DNA of 64,000 bases from Ignavibacteriota bacterium (GTDB lineage Bacteria; Bacteroidota; Ignavibacteria; Palsa-1295). Shown piece by piece: positions 46,970 through 56,051 of this stretch (the stretch's first letter is position 1; every line of letters starts with the position of its first letter). The translations under genes were made by a program, and so were the position numbers. The notes under the pieces are model-generated. The model did not search any database, had not been told where the DNA came from, and saw only the letters and a program-made list of their open reading frames with translations. The stretch covers positions 225,068 to 289,067 of the forward strand of contig PLYO01000041.1 of assembly GCA_003151825.1 (NCBI GenBank), in the 5' to 3' direction.

Positions 46970-47896
46970 ATGAACTCACCCAAAACCACCGGACCAATCG
47001 ATCGAACAAAACTCAAGACACCCAAGAAGGATAGCTGGCTTCGCTCGCTGTTTATCGCGATGCTGCTCGCCGGACTGATCCGCACGTCGTTCGCGGGAGC
47101 GTACCGCGTTCCGAGCGGTTCGATGAAGAACACACTGCTTGTCGGCGATTATCTTTTTGTCAACAAGATCGGCTACTTTATCGAGACTCCGAAGTATATT
47201 CCGTTCACCTCCGTCGAGATTCCGCATCTACATGTAAAGACGTGGGATGTGAAGCGCGGCGATGTTGTCGTCTTCGAATATCCCGGCGATCGCGATGAGG
47301 TCGTTTCGCACAAAGGCGATGAGAATTACATCAAGCGGTGCGTCGGTTTGCCGGGGGATGTCGTACAAATCGTGAATAAACAGCTTTATGTGAACGGCAA
47401 AGCATTCGCGAATCCGCCGGAGTCTATTCTTTCGAACGATACCCTCCGCGCGGGTCTTGTCGATCCGAGAATCTTCCCACGCGGCGCGAAGTGGAATATC
47501 GACAACTTCGGCCCGTTGCGGATTCCAAAGAAGGATGATGTCGTGGCAATATCGATGGACAACATCGACAAATGGGAAGTCTTCATTGAGCGCGAAGGGC
47601 ACAAAGTTGAACGCGGAATGAACGATCAGATTTTGATCGACGGCAAGAGCGCAAGCGCATACAAAGTGCAGCGCGACTACCTCTGGATGATGGGCGACAG
47701 CCGAGATAACTCCGAAGACTCACGCATTTGGGGGTTCGCGCCGATGGATAATGTCATTGGTAGCGGCTCGATTATTTATTGGTCGTGGTATGATCCTCCG
47801 ACATCGGGCGCGGCAGCGATAGGGGATGGATACGATCCCGATGAAGTGCAGAAATTTCAGATCCGATGGGATAGAATCGGTCGGCTCATTCATTGA
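46970..47896 (+). CDS. lepB: Signal peptidase I, copy 1
   Basis: The 308-residue enzyme removes signal peptides at the periplasmic face of the inner membrane. One N-terminal membrane helix (LFIAMLLAGLIRTSF) precedes the catalytic domain. The nucleophile is in VPSGSMKNTLLVGD, the general-base Lys in YIKRCVGLPGD, and box E is MMGDSRDNSEDSR. The insert between boxes C and D is long, as is usual in Bacteroidota. It follows lepA by four bases and precedes a second copy by 19. Confidence 0.95.
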   Translation: MNSPKTTGPIDRTKLKTPKKDSWLRSLFIAMLLAGLIRTSFAGAYRVPSGSMKNTLLVGDYLFVNKIGYFIETPKYIPFTSVEIPHLHVKTWDVKRGDVVVFEYPGDRDEVVSHKGDENYIKRCVGLPGDVVQIVNKQLYVNGKAFANPPESILSNDTLRAGLVDPRIFPRGAKWNIDNFGPLRIPKKDDVVAISMDNIDKWEVFIEREGHKVERGMNDQILIDGKSASAYKVQRDYLWMMGDSRDNSEDSRIWGFAPMDNVIGSGSIIYWSWYDPPTSGAAAIGDGYDPDEVQKFQIRWDRIGRLIH

Positions 47897-47915
47897 TTTT
47901 TGAAGAACACGGATA

Positions 47916-48914
47916 ATGGCAGATAATACCTCGGGGACGAAGACGTATGCGGAAATCCGCGCCGGGCGAGACGCGAAAAAGAGCGGTGGGCAGGAAATTG
48001 TCTATGAAGGAGGCAACAGCTTTCGCCGACTCTTCGCGCGCGATCCAAACAAGAAGGATAGCTGGGTTCGCTCGCTCATCTTCGCTATTCTGATCGCCGG
48101 AATTATCCGCACGTTCTTCTTCGAGGCGTTTCGCATCCCGACGGGTTCGATGAAGAACACACTGCTCGTTGGTGATTATCTTTTCGTCAATAAGATCGGA
48201 TATTTTCTTAGTACGCCGAAGTACATTCCATTCACCTCCATCGAGATTCCGCACCTGCACATGAAGACGTTCGGTGTGCATCGCGGGGATGTTGTCGTGT
48301 TTGAATATCCGGGTGATCGAGATTTCGTAATCCCTCGCGAGAAGAAGGTCAATTACATCAAACGCTGTATCGGCGAGCCGGGTGATGTGATTCAGATTAT
48401 TAATAAGCAGGTGTATGTGAACGGCAAGATATTCAAAAATCCGGCGGAGTCAATTCTTGAGAATGACACCGAGAAGGCGGGATTTGTAATGCCCGGTATA
48501 TTCCCGAAGGGGGCGCAGTGGAACAAGGATAATTTTGGTCCGCTTAAGGTGCCTAAGGCTGGTGATGTCATCGCGATCAACAAAGACAACATCGAGGGAT
48601 GGGACGTATTCATTCAGCGTGAGGGACACAAGGTTGATTACGGTTCGAATGGTGAAATTCTTATCGACGGCAAAGCCGCAACCGAGTACAAAGTTCAGAA
48701 AGATTATCTTTGGATGATGGGTGACAACCGCGATGACTCCGAAGACTCACGCTTCTGGGGCTTCGCACCGATGGACAATGTCGTCGGCAGCGGGATGATA
48801 ATATACTGGTCGTGGTACAATCCACCGTCACAAGGGACTGGCGATGGTTACGATCCCGAGGAGGTGCAGAACTTCCACATCCGGTGGAATCGGATTGGGA
48901 ATCTCATCCACTAA
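47916..48914 (+). CDS. lepB: Signal peptidase I, copy 2
   Basis: The 332-residue paralog shares long identical blocks with copy 1 but has a longer N-terminus (about 45 residues before the membrane helix, including KSGGQEIVYEGG). Catalytic residues are intact: PTGSMKNTLLVGD and YIKRCIGEPGD, and MMGDNRDDSEDSR. The two copies differ around the cleavage-site pocket (VPSGSM against IPTGSM, and CVGLPGD against CIGEPGD), so substrate preference may differ. Confidence 0.95.
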   Translation: MADNTSGTKTYAEIRAGRDAKKSGGQEIVYEGGNSFRRLFARDPNKKDSWVRSLIFAILIAGIIRTFFFEAFRIPTGSMKNTLLVGDYLFVNKIGYFLSTPKYIPFTSIEIPHLHMKTFGVHRGDVVVFEYPGDRDFVIPREKKVNYIKRCIGEPGDVIQIINKQVYVNGKIFKNPAESILENDTEKAGFVMPGIFPKGAQWNKDNFGPLKVPKAGDVIAINKDNIEGWDVFIQREGHKVDYGSNGEILIDGKAATEYKVQKDYLWMMGDNRDDSEDSRFWGFAPMDNVVGSGMIIYWSWYNPPSQGTGDGYDPEEVQNFHIRWNRIGNLIH

Positions 48915-48945
48915 ACAGTATTTTCCTGAATTTGCAATCGTGCCT

Positions 48946-49350
48946 ATGGAGACGGAAATTCGCTGGAAGCAGCGTTTCGAGAATTATGCGAGAGCCCTCG
49001 GATTGCTGCGAGAGGCTCTCGATCAGATGGATCAACTCTCTGCATTAGAAAAGGAAGGGACGGTGCAGCGCTTTGAGTTCACTCTCGAACTGGCGTGGAA
49101 AACGTTGAAGGATTATCTGGAATTCAATGGCGTGCTTTTGACGCAGATGACCCCGAGAAATGTTATTCGAGAAGCCTTCAGCGCAAAGATCATCGAAGAC
49201 GGTCAACTGTGGATCGACATGCTTGATTGCCGAAACAGGATGTCCCACACCTACGATGAATCGGCCTTCGGTGAAGCCGTTCAGGAAATTGCTACTCGAT
49301 ATCTGGATGGGTTCGAGCAGCTTCACCACTATCTTATTTCGCACTCGTGA
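48946..49350 (+). CDS. hepT: HepT-like HEPN protein (HI0074 family)
   Basis: I start it at the ATG on 48946 (134 residues). The helical protein belongs to the family that pairs with minimal nucleotidyltransferases. The motif RNRMSHTY fits R-x4-H-x-Y: Arg and His are the HEPN RNase residues and Tyr is the residue modified in HepT toxins. The next gene is its expected partner and overlaps in GTGA. It resembles type VII toxin-antitoxin components; activity is inferred, not shown. Confidence 0.8.
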   Translation: METEIRWKQRFENYARALGLLREALDQMDQLSALEKEGTVQRFEFTLELAWKTLKDYLEFNGVLLTQMTPRNVIREAFSAKIIEDGQLWIDMLDCRNRMSHTYDESAFGEAVQEIATRYLDGFEQLHHYLISHS

Positions 49351-49649
49351 ATCTCTATGGCTTATCTGATCGAGAGCGCGAACTCATATGTGGCGTACTG
49401 CGCCATCATGCCGAGGTGACGGAGGCGAGAATTTTCGGCTCGCGGGCCAACGGACAATTTCGCCCAAACTCCGACATCGATCTCGCCCTCTGTGGAAATA
49501 TCCCGTTGTTAAAGCTTGCCTCCATCGCTGGTGAGTTAGAGGAGTTGCCTCTCCCATATAAATTCGATGTGGAGACATACAGTACTCTGTCCTATCTCCC
49601 GCTACGCGAACACATTGATCGTTTCGGAAAAACGTTTTACTCGCGATGA
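49347..49649 (+). CDS. mntA: MntA-like minimal nucleotidyltransferase
   Basis: The 100-residue protein has the Pol-beta-type nucleotidyltransferase motifs GSRANG and SDIDLAL, with the third acidic residue probably in FDVETY. In known HepT-MntA pairs this protein AMPylates and so silences the HEPN toxin. The start is a GTG overlapping the previous stop (GTGA), and its own stop overlaps the hemW start (ATGA), so all three are tightly coupled. Confidence 0.82.
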   Translation: MNLYGLSDRERELICGVLRHHAEVTEARIFGSRANGQFRPNSDIDLALCGNIPLLKLASIAGELEELPLPYKFDVETYSTLSYLPLREHIDRFGKTFYSR

Positions 49650-50815
49650 ACGAATCGCCACTCAGCGCCTATCTCCACATTCCCTTTTGTGAGCGGAAGT
49701 GCGTCTATTGTGATTTTTATTCGATTGAGAATCTCTCTTTGCGCGAAGAGTTTGTTGAGTTGTTGACGCGAGAGATAGATATGAAGCTCGCGGCATATCC
49801 ACAACTCGCCGGTCGTATGCTTCACACGATATTCTTTGGTGGCGGAACGCCATCGCTGCTTACGCCGCATGAGTTAGAACGCATTGTCGCAAAGCTCTCA
49901 GCACACTTCACCATTGCTGACGATTGTGAGTTTACAATGGAGTGCAATCCCGGCACCGTTACACTGGAGAAATTGCGTGGCTATCGAGTGCTTGGTGTAA
50001 ATCGCTTGAGCTTCGGGGTGCAAAGTTTCGATGCAGACGAACTGAAATTTCTCGGACGTATTCACGATGCAGACCAAGCGCGTGAGGCTGTGCGACTCGC
50101 GCGGGAGGCAGGATTCGACAATGTCAGCATAGATCTGATCTTCTCGCTTCCGGGACAGAAGGAAGCGTTGTTGCAGAATACGCTGGATGAAGCGATTGCG
50201 TTGGAGACGGATCATATCAGCGCATACAATCTAATCGTCGAGCATGGGACACCACTGTATCGACTTGTGCAGTTGAACAAAGTGATCGAACTCGATCCAG
50301 AACGCTCTGCGGAGTTATTCTCGATTGTTCAGCAGAGATTGGCTGAAGCGGGATTCGAGCAATATGAGATTTCAAATTACGCTAAGTCGCCAGGGACGAG
50401 AGCCAAGCACAATCTCGTTTATTGGGATGGCTTCAAAGATTATGTCAGCTTCGGTCCATCGGCGCATGAGTTTGTGGCGGGGGAGCGTGCATGGAATGTC
50501 TCGTCGCTCGAACAGTATGGTCGGATGATTCGCGAGGGGAAATTGCCTCGAATTAATCGCGAGGTGTTGAGCATGGAGGAGCGGCGAACGGAAGTGCTGT
50601 ACCTACAATTGCGCTCGACCGGTTTGCGGATCGCGGAATTCAACAGCGTGTTTGGCGAAGACCTTCTGTTAAACCCTGAAGTGACCTTTTTAATCGAAGA
50701 CGGGATGCTCCGCCACGAAAATGGGTTATTGCGTCTGACGGAGCGAGGCTATCGCTTTTGCGATGGGATCGTGACGCGCCTCATGCCTTCGGAAGTATCC
50801 TACGTGTTGCAATAG
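49646..50815 (+). CDS. hemW: HemW-like radical SAM protein
   Basis: The 389-residue protein has the radical SAM cluster motif CERKCVYC after LHIPF, the GGGTPSLL segment and FGVQSFDADELKFLGRIH. These match HemW, a heme-binding protein thought to insert heme, rather than HemN, which is longer and has other N-terminal residues. The ATG overlaps the nucleotidyltransferase stop. The gene following starts 29 bases later. Confidence 0.9.
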   Translation: MNESPLSAYLHIPFCERKCVYCDFYSIENLSLREEFVELLTREIDMKLAAYPQLAGRMLHTIFFGGGTPSLLTPHELERIVAKLSAHFTIADDCEFTMECNPGTVTLEKLRGYRVLGVNRLSFGVQSFDADELKFLGRIHDADQAREAVRLAREAGFDNVSIDLIFSLPGQKEALLQNTLDEAIALETDHISAYNLIVEHGTPLYRLVQLNKVIELDPERSAELFSIVQQRLAEAGFEQYEISNYAKSPGTRAKHNLVYWDGFKDYVSFGPSAHEFVAGERAWNVSSLEQYGRMIREGKLPRINREVLSMEERRTEVLYLQLRSTGLRIAEFNSVFGEDLLLNPEVTFLIEDGMLRHENGLLRLTERGYRFCDGIVTRLMPSEVSYVLQ

Positions 50816-50844
50816 TTTTAGAATTTCTTCAATCAGAGATTTTC

Positions 50845-53718
50845 ATGCCCCAGCAGTTTAAGCGCATCCATTACGTCACGGCGGGAATCGCCTTCTTCGT
50901 CGCGTTCATCACGTATGTTCTCACGATGCAGCCGACGATCCCGTTTTGGGATTGCGGTGAGTTTGCCGCTGCCGCAAGCGCGCTGCAAGTGCCGCATCCG
51001 CCGGGCGCGCCATTATGGACAATCGTAGGGCGCATTGCGATGATGCTTCCTACCTTTGCCGATCCCGCCGCAAGATACAACCTCTTCTCGGTGCTATCCT
51101 CGGCGGTATCGATCATGCTGGTGTATCTCACCCTCGTGCGCCTTATCCGCTTGTGGCGCGGATTCCCGAAGGACACTGCGGATGCAATCATTCTCTTTGG
51201 CGGCTCACTCATCGGCGCGCTGGCATATTGCTGGACGGACAGTTTCTGGTTCAATGCGATGGAGTGCGAAGTCTATGCGTTCGGATCGCTCTTCATTTCG
51301 CTGGTGCCGTGGCTTTTCTTGATTTGGTACGATCACGCCGAAGAAGAACACAGCGAGAAGTATCTGCTTCTCTGCGCCTACGTGATCGGGTTATCGCTTG
51401 GCGTCCATCAGCTTGCCTTGCTCACAATGTTTCCCGGCTTCATGTTCGTCTATTACAGACGACGCGAGAATGTGACTGTCCTGAGTTGGTTCGGGATGGT
51501 GGGACTATCAGTGGTGGCGTTCTTCGTGATATTCTGGGTGATCCTTTCCAACCTCGTTGCATGGGCTGGCAATGGGAAGTCCATCCTCGCGATACTTGCA
51601 CTGGCGGCAATTATCGGAAGCATCATCTATGGCGAGACGAAGAAGAAAGCAAATTTCTCTTTGAGTGGATGGACCCTCATGATGATCTTCTTGGGCTATA
51701 CCACATACATGTTCGTGATGGTCCGCGGCGCGCAGAATCCGCCAATGAACGAGAATGCTCCTTCGTCATTCTCAAAGCTGGCGGGATATATTAATCGCGA
51801 TCAGTATGGCGCGATTAGTCTCAAGCAAGAATTCACTGAGCGCCGTGTGCCGAAGGATGCGCCTGGGTATCATCCGGATACGTGGGATGAAACCCGCTAT
51901 AGCAGCGACCTCGACTTTTTCTGGAAGTATCAAACGAACTTCATGTTCCATCGCTATCTCGGATGGAATTTCATCGGGCGCGACGGCGACTTCCAGGGCG
52001 CGGGTGTTGATTTTATGAAGACGTGGGCATTGCCGTTTGTGCTCGGCCTTTTCGGAATATACTGGCATTTCAAACGAGACCCCAAACGCGCCCTGACGTT
52101 ACTCGGAGCGTTTATTGTTATGGGCTATATTGTCGATTGGTATCAAAATCAGCAAGACCCGCAGCCTCGTGAGCGCGATTATTTCTATGTCGGAGCATTC
52201 TATATCTTCGCGATGTGGATTGGGATTGGCTCGGTCGGTATAATGGAATGGGTGCGCGAGAGATATGCCGCGTGGGATTCGCGCAAGATGACATACGCGT
52301 TATCGGGTGTCGGCGCAGTCATCCTGATCTTCGGTCCAATCAATCAATGTGTTGGAATTTCCGGAATGCTCTCCGGCGAGCCATTCAGCAAGTCCTCGAA
52401 GTGGGCGGAATATTCGCGTCACAACAATTGGATTCCGTGGGAGTATGCGTATAACATTCTGCAAAGCTGCGAGCCGAATGCGATTCTCTTCACGTATGGC
52501 GACAACGACACCTTCCCACTCTGGTGCTTGCAGGACTCGTATGCCATTCGACGCGATGTGCGCATCGTGCAGTTGCAACTTGTGACGATGATGTGGAATG
52601 TCAAGCAACTAAGGATCGACAACGCATGGGGTGGAAAAGCCATTAAGCTTACGACCTTCACGGATGACTTGCTGAAGCTATCCGACGACGAGGTTTACCG
52701 CGCGCTGGATTGGAAACCGAAGCCTGTCGATATGCCGATCAGTGCGGAGACTGCACGATGGATTACGGGTGATAGCAGCGCGACCGCGACCGTATTCGGA
52801 TGGACTCCGAAGTATGTCGAGCCGAGCGATCAGGTTGTGGCCGATATTATTCGGAATAACTTCGCGGACCGCCCGATCTGCTATTCCGTAACTGTGCCGC
52901 AGAACTCGCGAGCGGGATTGAACAATTTTCTCGTCTATGAAGGCATGACAGCGCGCGTCACGCCATTCCAACAGCCTCCCGATCAAACTGGAGTTGGTGG
53001 TTCTATTCAGCCCGCGCGATTTATTGCGAGCGCGTTCGATGTGCCAACCAAGACATACAGTGAACCACATCGAGGCATGATTCTCAACACCTACCGCGAC
53101 CCCGATGCGCACCGAAGCGGTATGGATGACGATTATGCAATGACCTATCGCTCGGAGTTTCTCCGTTTAGCATCGTGGTCGATGAGTCATGGCGACCAGG
53201 CTACTGCCCGTCGCGCTCTCGACACGATGGAGGCGCGCATCCCGATTGCGCGAGTCCCGTTGGACTTCTCCTTTGCGTCGTTCATTGCCGATTTAGCGGA
53301 CCGAGCAGGGGATTGGGCGATCACGCGCAGCTATTCCGCCATCGGCGTGAAGAGGCTCCGCGAGCAGATGAAGAACGCCGAGACATCGGATGACAATGGG
53401 GATCAAAAGAGCGAACAGAAGAAAGTGGAAGAAGGCTATGAACTCGCCAATCTCGAAATGCGGTCTGGCGATCTCGCGTCGGCGCGACGGGATTTCAACG
53501 CGCTCCGTTCAAAGGTGCCACCGCAGCAAGCACTGTATTTTCAATTGAAGATGGATGAGGTGGATGCCCGTCAGCTCGAAGCAGACAAGAAGTATGATTC
53601 AGCTTATCGGAAGTTTACGGAGATATTGCATTCGTATGGTCCCGCCGAAGCACCCGGCGCGGACTTGCAGGATATCAAGAATCACATTAGTGCCGATTCC
53701 GTTGCGGCACGGAAGTAG
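50845..53718 (+). CDS. DUF2723 membrane glycosyltransferase-like protein
   Basis: The 957-residue protein starts at the ATG on 50845. The N-terminal half has about ten hydrophobic segments. The opening MQPTIPFWDCGEFAAAA with its Asp/Glu resembles the conserved first loop of GT-C enzymes, and PHPPGAPLWTIVGR is a DUF2723 signature. The family includes the eukaryotic O-mannosyltransferase TMEM260. The C-terminal third is soluble, with helical repeats. It may glycosylate exported proteins, which would fit the many secreted proteins here; this is inference. Confidence 0.85.
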   Translation: MPQQFKRIHYVTAGIAFFVAFITYVLTMQPTIPFWDCGEFAAAASALQVPHPPGAPLWTIVGRIAMMLPTFADPAARYNLFSVLSSAVSIMLVYLTLVRLIRLWRGFPKDTADAIILFGGSLIGALAYCWTDSFWFNAMECEVYAFGSLFISLVPWLFLIWYDHAEEEHSEKYLLLCAYVIGLSLGVHQLALLTMFPGFMFVYYRRRENVTVLSWFGMVGLSVVAFFVIFWVILSNLVAWAGNGKSILAILALAAIIGSIIYGETKKKANFSLSGWTLMMIFLGYTTYMFVMVRGAQNPPMNENAPSSFSKLAGYINRDQYGAISLKQEFTERRVPKDAPGYHPDTWDETRYSSDLDFFWKYQTNFMFHRYLGWNFIGRDGDFQGAGVDFMKTWALPFVLGLFGIYWHFKRDPKRALTLLGAFIVMGYIVDWYQNQQDPQPRERDYFYVGAFYIFAMWIGIGSVGIMEWVRERYAAWDSRKMTYALSGVGAVILIFGPINQCVGISGMLSGEPFSKSSKWAEYSRHNNWIPWEYAYNILQSCEPNAILFTYGDNDTFPLWCLQDSYAIRRDVRIVQLQLVTMMWNVKQLRIDNAWGGKAIKLTTFTDDLLKLSDDEVYRALDWKPKPVDMPISAETARWITGDSSATATVFGWTPKYVEPSDQVVADIIRNNFADRPICYSVTVPQNSRAGLNNFLVYEGMTARVTPFQQPPDQTGVGGSIQPARFIASAFDVPTKTYSEPHRGMILNTYRDPDAHRSGMDDDYAMTYRSEFLRLASWSMSHGDQATARRALDTMEARIPIARVPLDFSFASFIADLADRAGDWAITRSYSAIGVKRLREQMKNAETSDDNGDQKSEQKKVEEGYELANLEMRSGDLASARRDFNALRSKVPPQQALYFQLKMDEVDARQLEADKKYDSAYRKFTEILHSYGPAEAPGADLQDIKNHISADSVAARK

Positions 53719-53757
53719 CTATCGTAGCATCCTTAATCCTTCCGTACTTATTTATTG

Positions 53758-53787
53758 TCATTGCGAGGATTGCCTTTAGGCAATCCA
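53758..53787. repeat. Dispersed repeat, family 3, one-armed copy B
   Basis: GTCATTGCGAGGA opens this 30-base element as in copy A at 16807. It then forms a self-contained hairpin of GGATTGCCT and AGGCAATCC with a two-base TT loop. It lies between the DUF2723 and GH57 genes. Confidence 0.75.
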
Positions 53788-53813
53788 TTCGTGAGAACAA
53801 GTTTGCCGTTTTG

Positions 53814-56051
53814 ATGATAAAGTCGCTGAAACCTTTTAAATTCACCCTTCTCTGGCACCAGCACCAGCCGTATTACCGCGCGGGTAATCGCTTCCTGATG
53901 CCATGGGCGTGGCTCCATGCGACGAAAGACTATCTCGAAATGGCGCAGCACTTGGAGCGTCATCCAAAGATGCACGCGACGATCAATCTCGTGCCGTCGC
54001 TCATCAAACAGTTGGAAGAATATGTAAGCGGAGAAGCGGTCGATCCCGTGGTGGAGCTTATGACGAAACCCGCTGCGTCGCTTACCCCAAAGGAGCAGGA
54101 ATTTATGCTGCTGAATTTCTTCCGCGCCAATCAACATACGATGATCGAGGAGTCGGAGCGGTATCATGAACTGTATGAGAAGTTCACGAGCGGCGACATT
54201 TCGCTGACATCCTCCTCCATGGAAGGTGCTAACGTATTAAACGAGCAGGACTTACGCGACCTCGCTGTTCACTATTCTCTCGCATGGACCGGCGCAATCA
54301 CGCGACAATCCGAGCCATTCAAAAGTCTTATTGCAAAGGATAAGAATTTCTCGGAAGAGGATAAGCAGCGACTGCATGAAGCGCAGCTAAACAATGTTCG
54401 GAATATCATCCCGCTGCACAGGAAACTTGCCGAGCGCGGTCAAGTCGAACTCACGACGACGCCGTTCTATCATCCGATATTGCCGCTGCTTGTTGATTCG
54501 AAATCCGCTCGCGAGACGATGCCAGACGTGTCTTTGCCGGTCCATCCATTCGCCGCGCCTGAAGAGGCCGACGATCAGCTTCGAAAGGCACGAGACTTCT
54601 TCAAAGCTCATATTGGACATGCACCGAAGGGAATATGGCCAAGCGAAGGCAGCGTATCCCAGGACGTGCTTGCGCTCATTCGCAAGAATGGATTCGAATG
54701 GTCGGCGACAGACGAAGGCGTGCTGATGAACTCCATTGGAGATAATCCTATCAAGGTGGGAAGCACTCCCATCAAGCCGGAACATGCAAAGTATTTCCCG
54801 TGGCGATATGATACAAGCGAAGGCCCACTGACAATCTTCTTCCGCGATCACCGCCTCTCGGACGATATTGGATTTACATATCAGTCATGGAAGGGCGCGG
54901 ATGCTGCGGCGAATTTCATCGAGAACTTGCACAATATCCGTTCATCACTCATTGAATCGTATGGGGAGAAGATTCTCGACGATGCTTGTGTATCTGTTAT
55001 ACTCGATGGAGAAAATTGCTGGGAGTATTATCGGAAGAATGGTTTCGATTTTCTCAATACCCTATACGGCGCGTTAGTCGAAGATAAACTTGTCGCTCCG
55101 ACGACATTCAGCGAAGCGATTGCGTCTTCGAACAAGAAGAAGTTGCCTGTTCTTCCCCGCGTCGTCGCTGGCTCGTGGATCAATGCGAACTTTCGCATTT
55201 GGATTGGACATCCCGAGGATAATACTGCGTGGGATGCGGTCGCAACAGCGAAGGAAGCGCTCGATCAAGCGCGAGAATCCGCACAGCATCTCAAGGGTGC
55301 AGGAAAGGAAGCCGCGATGAAACGCCTCGATCTTGCCCACGAAGAACTGATGATTGCCGAAGGAAGCGACTGGTGCTGGTGGTATGGTGACGATCATCAC
55401 AACGCGCAGAAGGACATTTTCGATGAGCTATTTCGCATGCACTTGCGCGCGATGTATGTCATTCTTGACAAGACAGTACCTGCGGACTTATCCAGACCGA
55501 TAAACCAGCGACCCGAGATCTACGAACTCTACCAGCCCAAAGCCGCAGCACGACCGGTTAGTACCGAACCGCCATCACTGACGGGAAAACTCCTCAACGA
55601 CTCCTGGATCGACATTCCGAATCAAGCACCAACGACCAAGTACGGATCGATGCACCGTTCCCATGTATTTAAGCTGGACGACCTGCGAATCGCGCGCGTG
55701 GGTGAGGAAATTATTTTCCGCATGATTATCGAGCCGATTGTACCGGGTAGCAGCACAGTCCGAGTGACATTCGAAGGGTTTGAGGAGGAAGTGATTACTA
55801 TCGAACACGCGGTCTCTTCGCACAAGAAAAAGAAGGCGGCGAAGACATCGCTCCGGAGCGTTATCGACGAGACAGTTGGATTCGCGCTTTCGAAAAATTA
55901 CTTCGATTCACCTGCCGGTCAGGAATCGGGCGGAACGAACCCACTGCGTTTTTATATTGAAATCATTCGGAAGGAGCATCCAATAACCCGCATCCCGGAA
56001 TACGGTTCGATAGAGTGTACGATAACGCAGCCTGTAGAAGTAAAGAGTTGA
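53814..56051 (+). CDS. Glycoside hydrolase family 57 protein
   Basis: The 745-residue protein starts at ATG 53814. The N-terminus has the family's region 1 HQPY (LLWHQHQPYY). GIWPSEGSVS carries the likely catalytic Glu and FFRDHRLSDDIGF the likely catalytic Asp. GH57 enzymes act on alpha-glucans such as starch and glycogen as amylase, amylopullulanase or branching enzyme. No signal peptide is present, so it probably acts on stored glucan in the cytosol. Its stop overlaps the next start (TTGA). Confidence 0.88.
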   Translation: MIKSLKPFKFTLLWHQHQPYYRAGNRFLMPWAWLHATKDYLEMAQHLERHPKMHATINLVPSLIKQLEEYVSGEAVDPVVELMTKPAASLTPKEQEFMLLNFFRANQHTMIEESERYHELYEKFTSGDISLTSSSMEGANVLNEQDLRDLAVHYSLAWTGAITRQSEPFKSLIAKDKNFSEEDKQRLHEAQLNNVRNIIPLHRKLAERGQVELTTTPFYHPILPLLVDSKSARETMPDVSLPVHPFAAPEEADDQLRKARDFFKAHIGHAPKGIWPSEGSVSQDVLALIRKNGFEWSATDEGVLMNSIGDNPIKVGSTPIKPEHAKYFPWRYDTSEGPLTIFFRDHRLSDDIGFTYQSWKGADAAANFIENLHNIRSSLIESYGEKILDDACVSVILDGENCWEYYRKNGFDFLNTLYGALVEDKLVAPTTFSEAIASSNKKKLPVLPRVVAGSWINANFRIWIGHPEDNTAWDAVATAKEALDQARESAQHLKGAGKEAAMKRLDLAHEELMIAEGSDWCWWYGDDHHNAQKDIFDELFRMHLRAMYVILDKTVPADLSRPINQRPEIYELYQPKAAARPVSTEPPSLTGKLLNDSWIDIPNQAPTTKYGSMHRSHVFKLDDLRIARVGEEIIFRMIIEPIVPGSSTVRVTFEGFEEEVITIEHAVSSHKKKKAAKTSLRSVIDETVGFALSKNYFDSPAGQESGGTNPLRFYIEIIRKEHPITRIPEYGSIECTITQPVEVKS

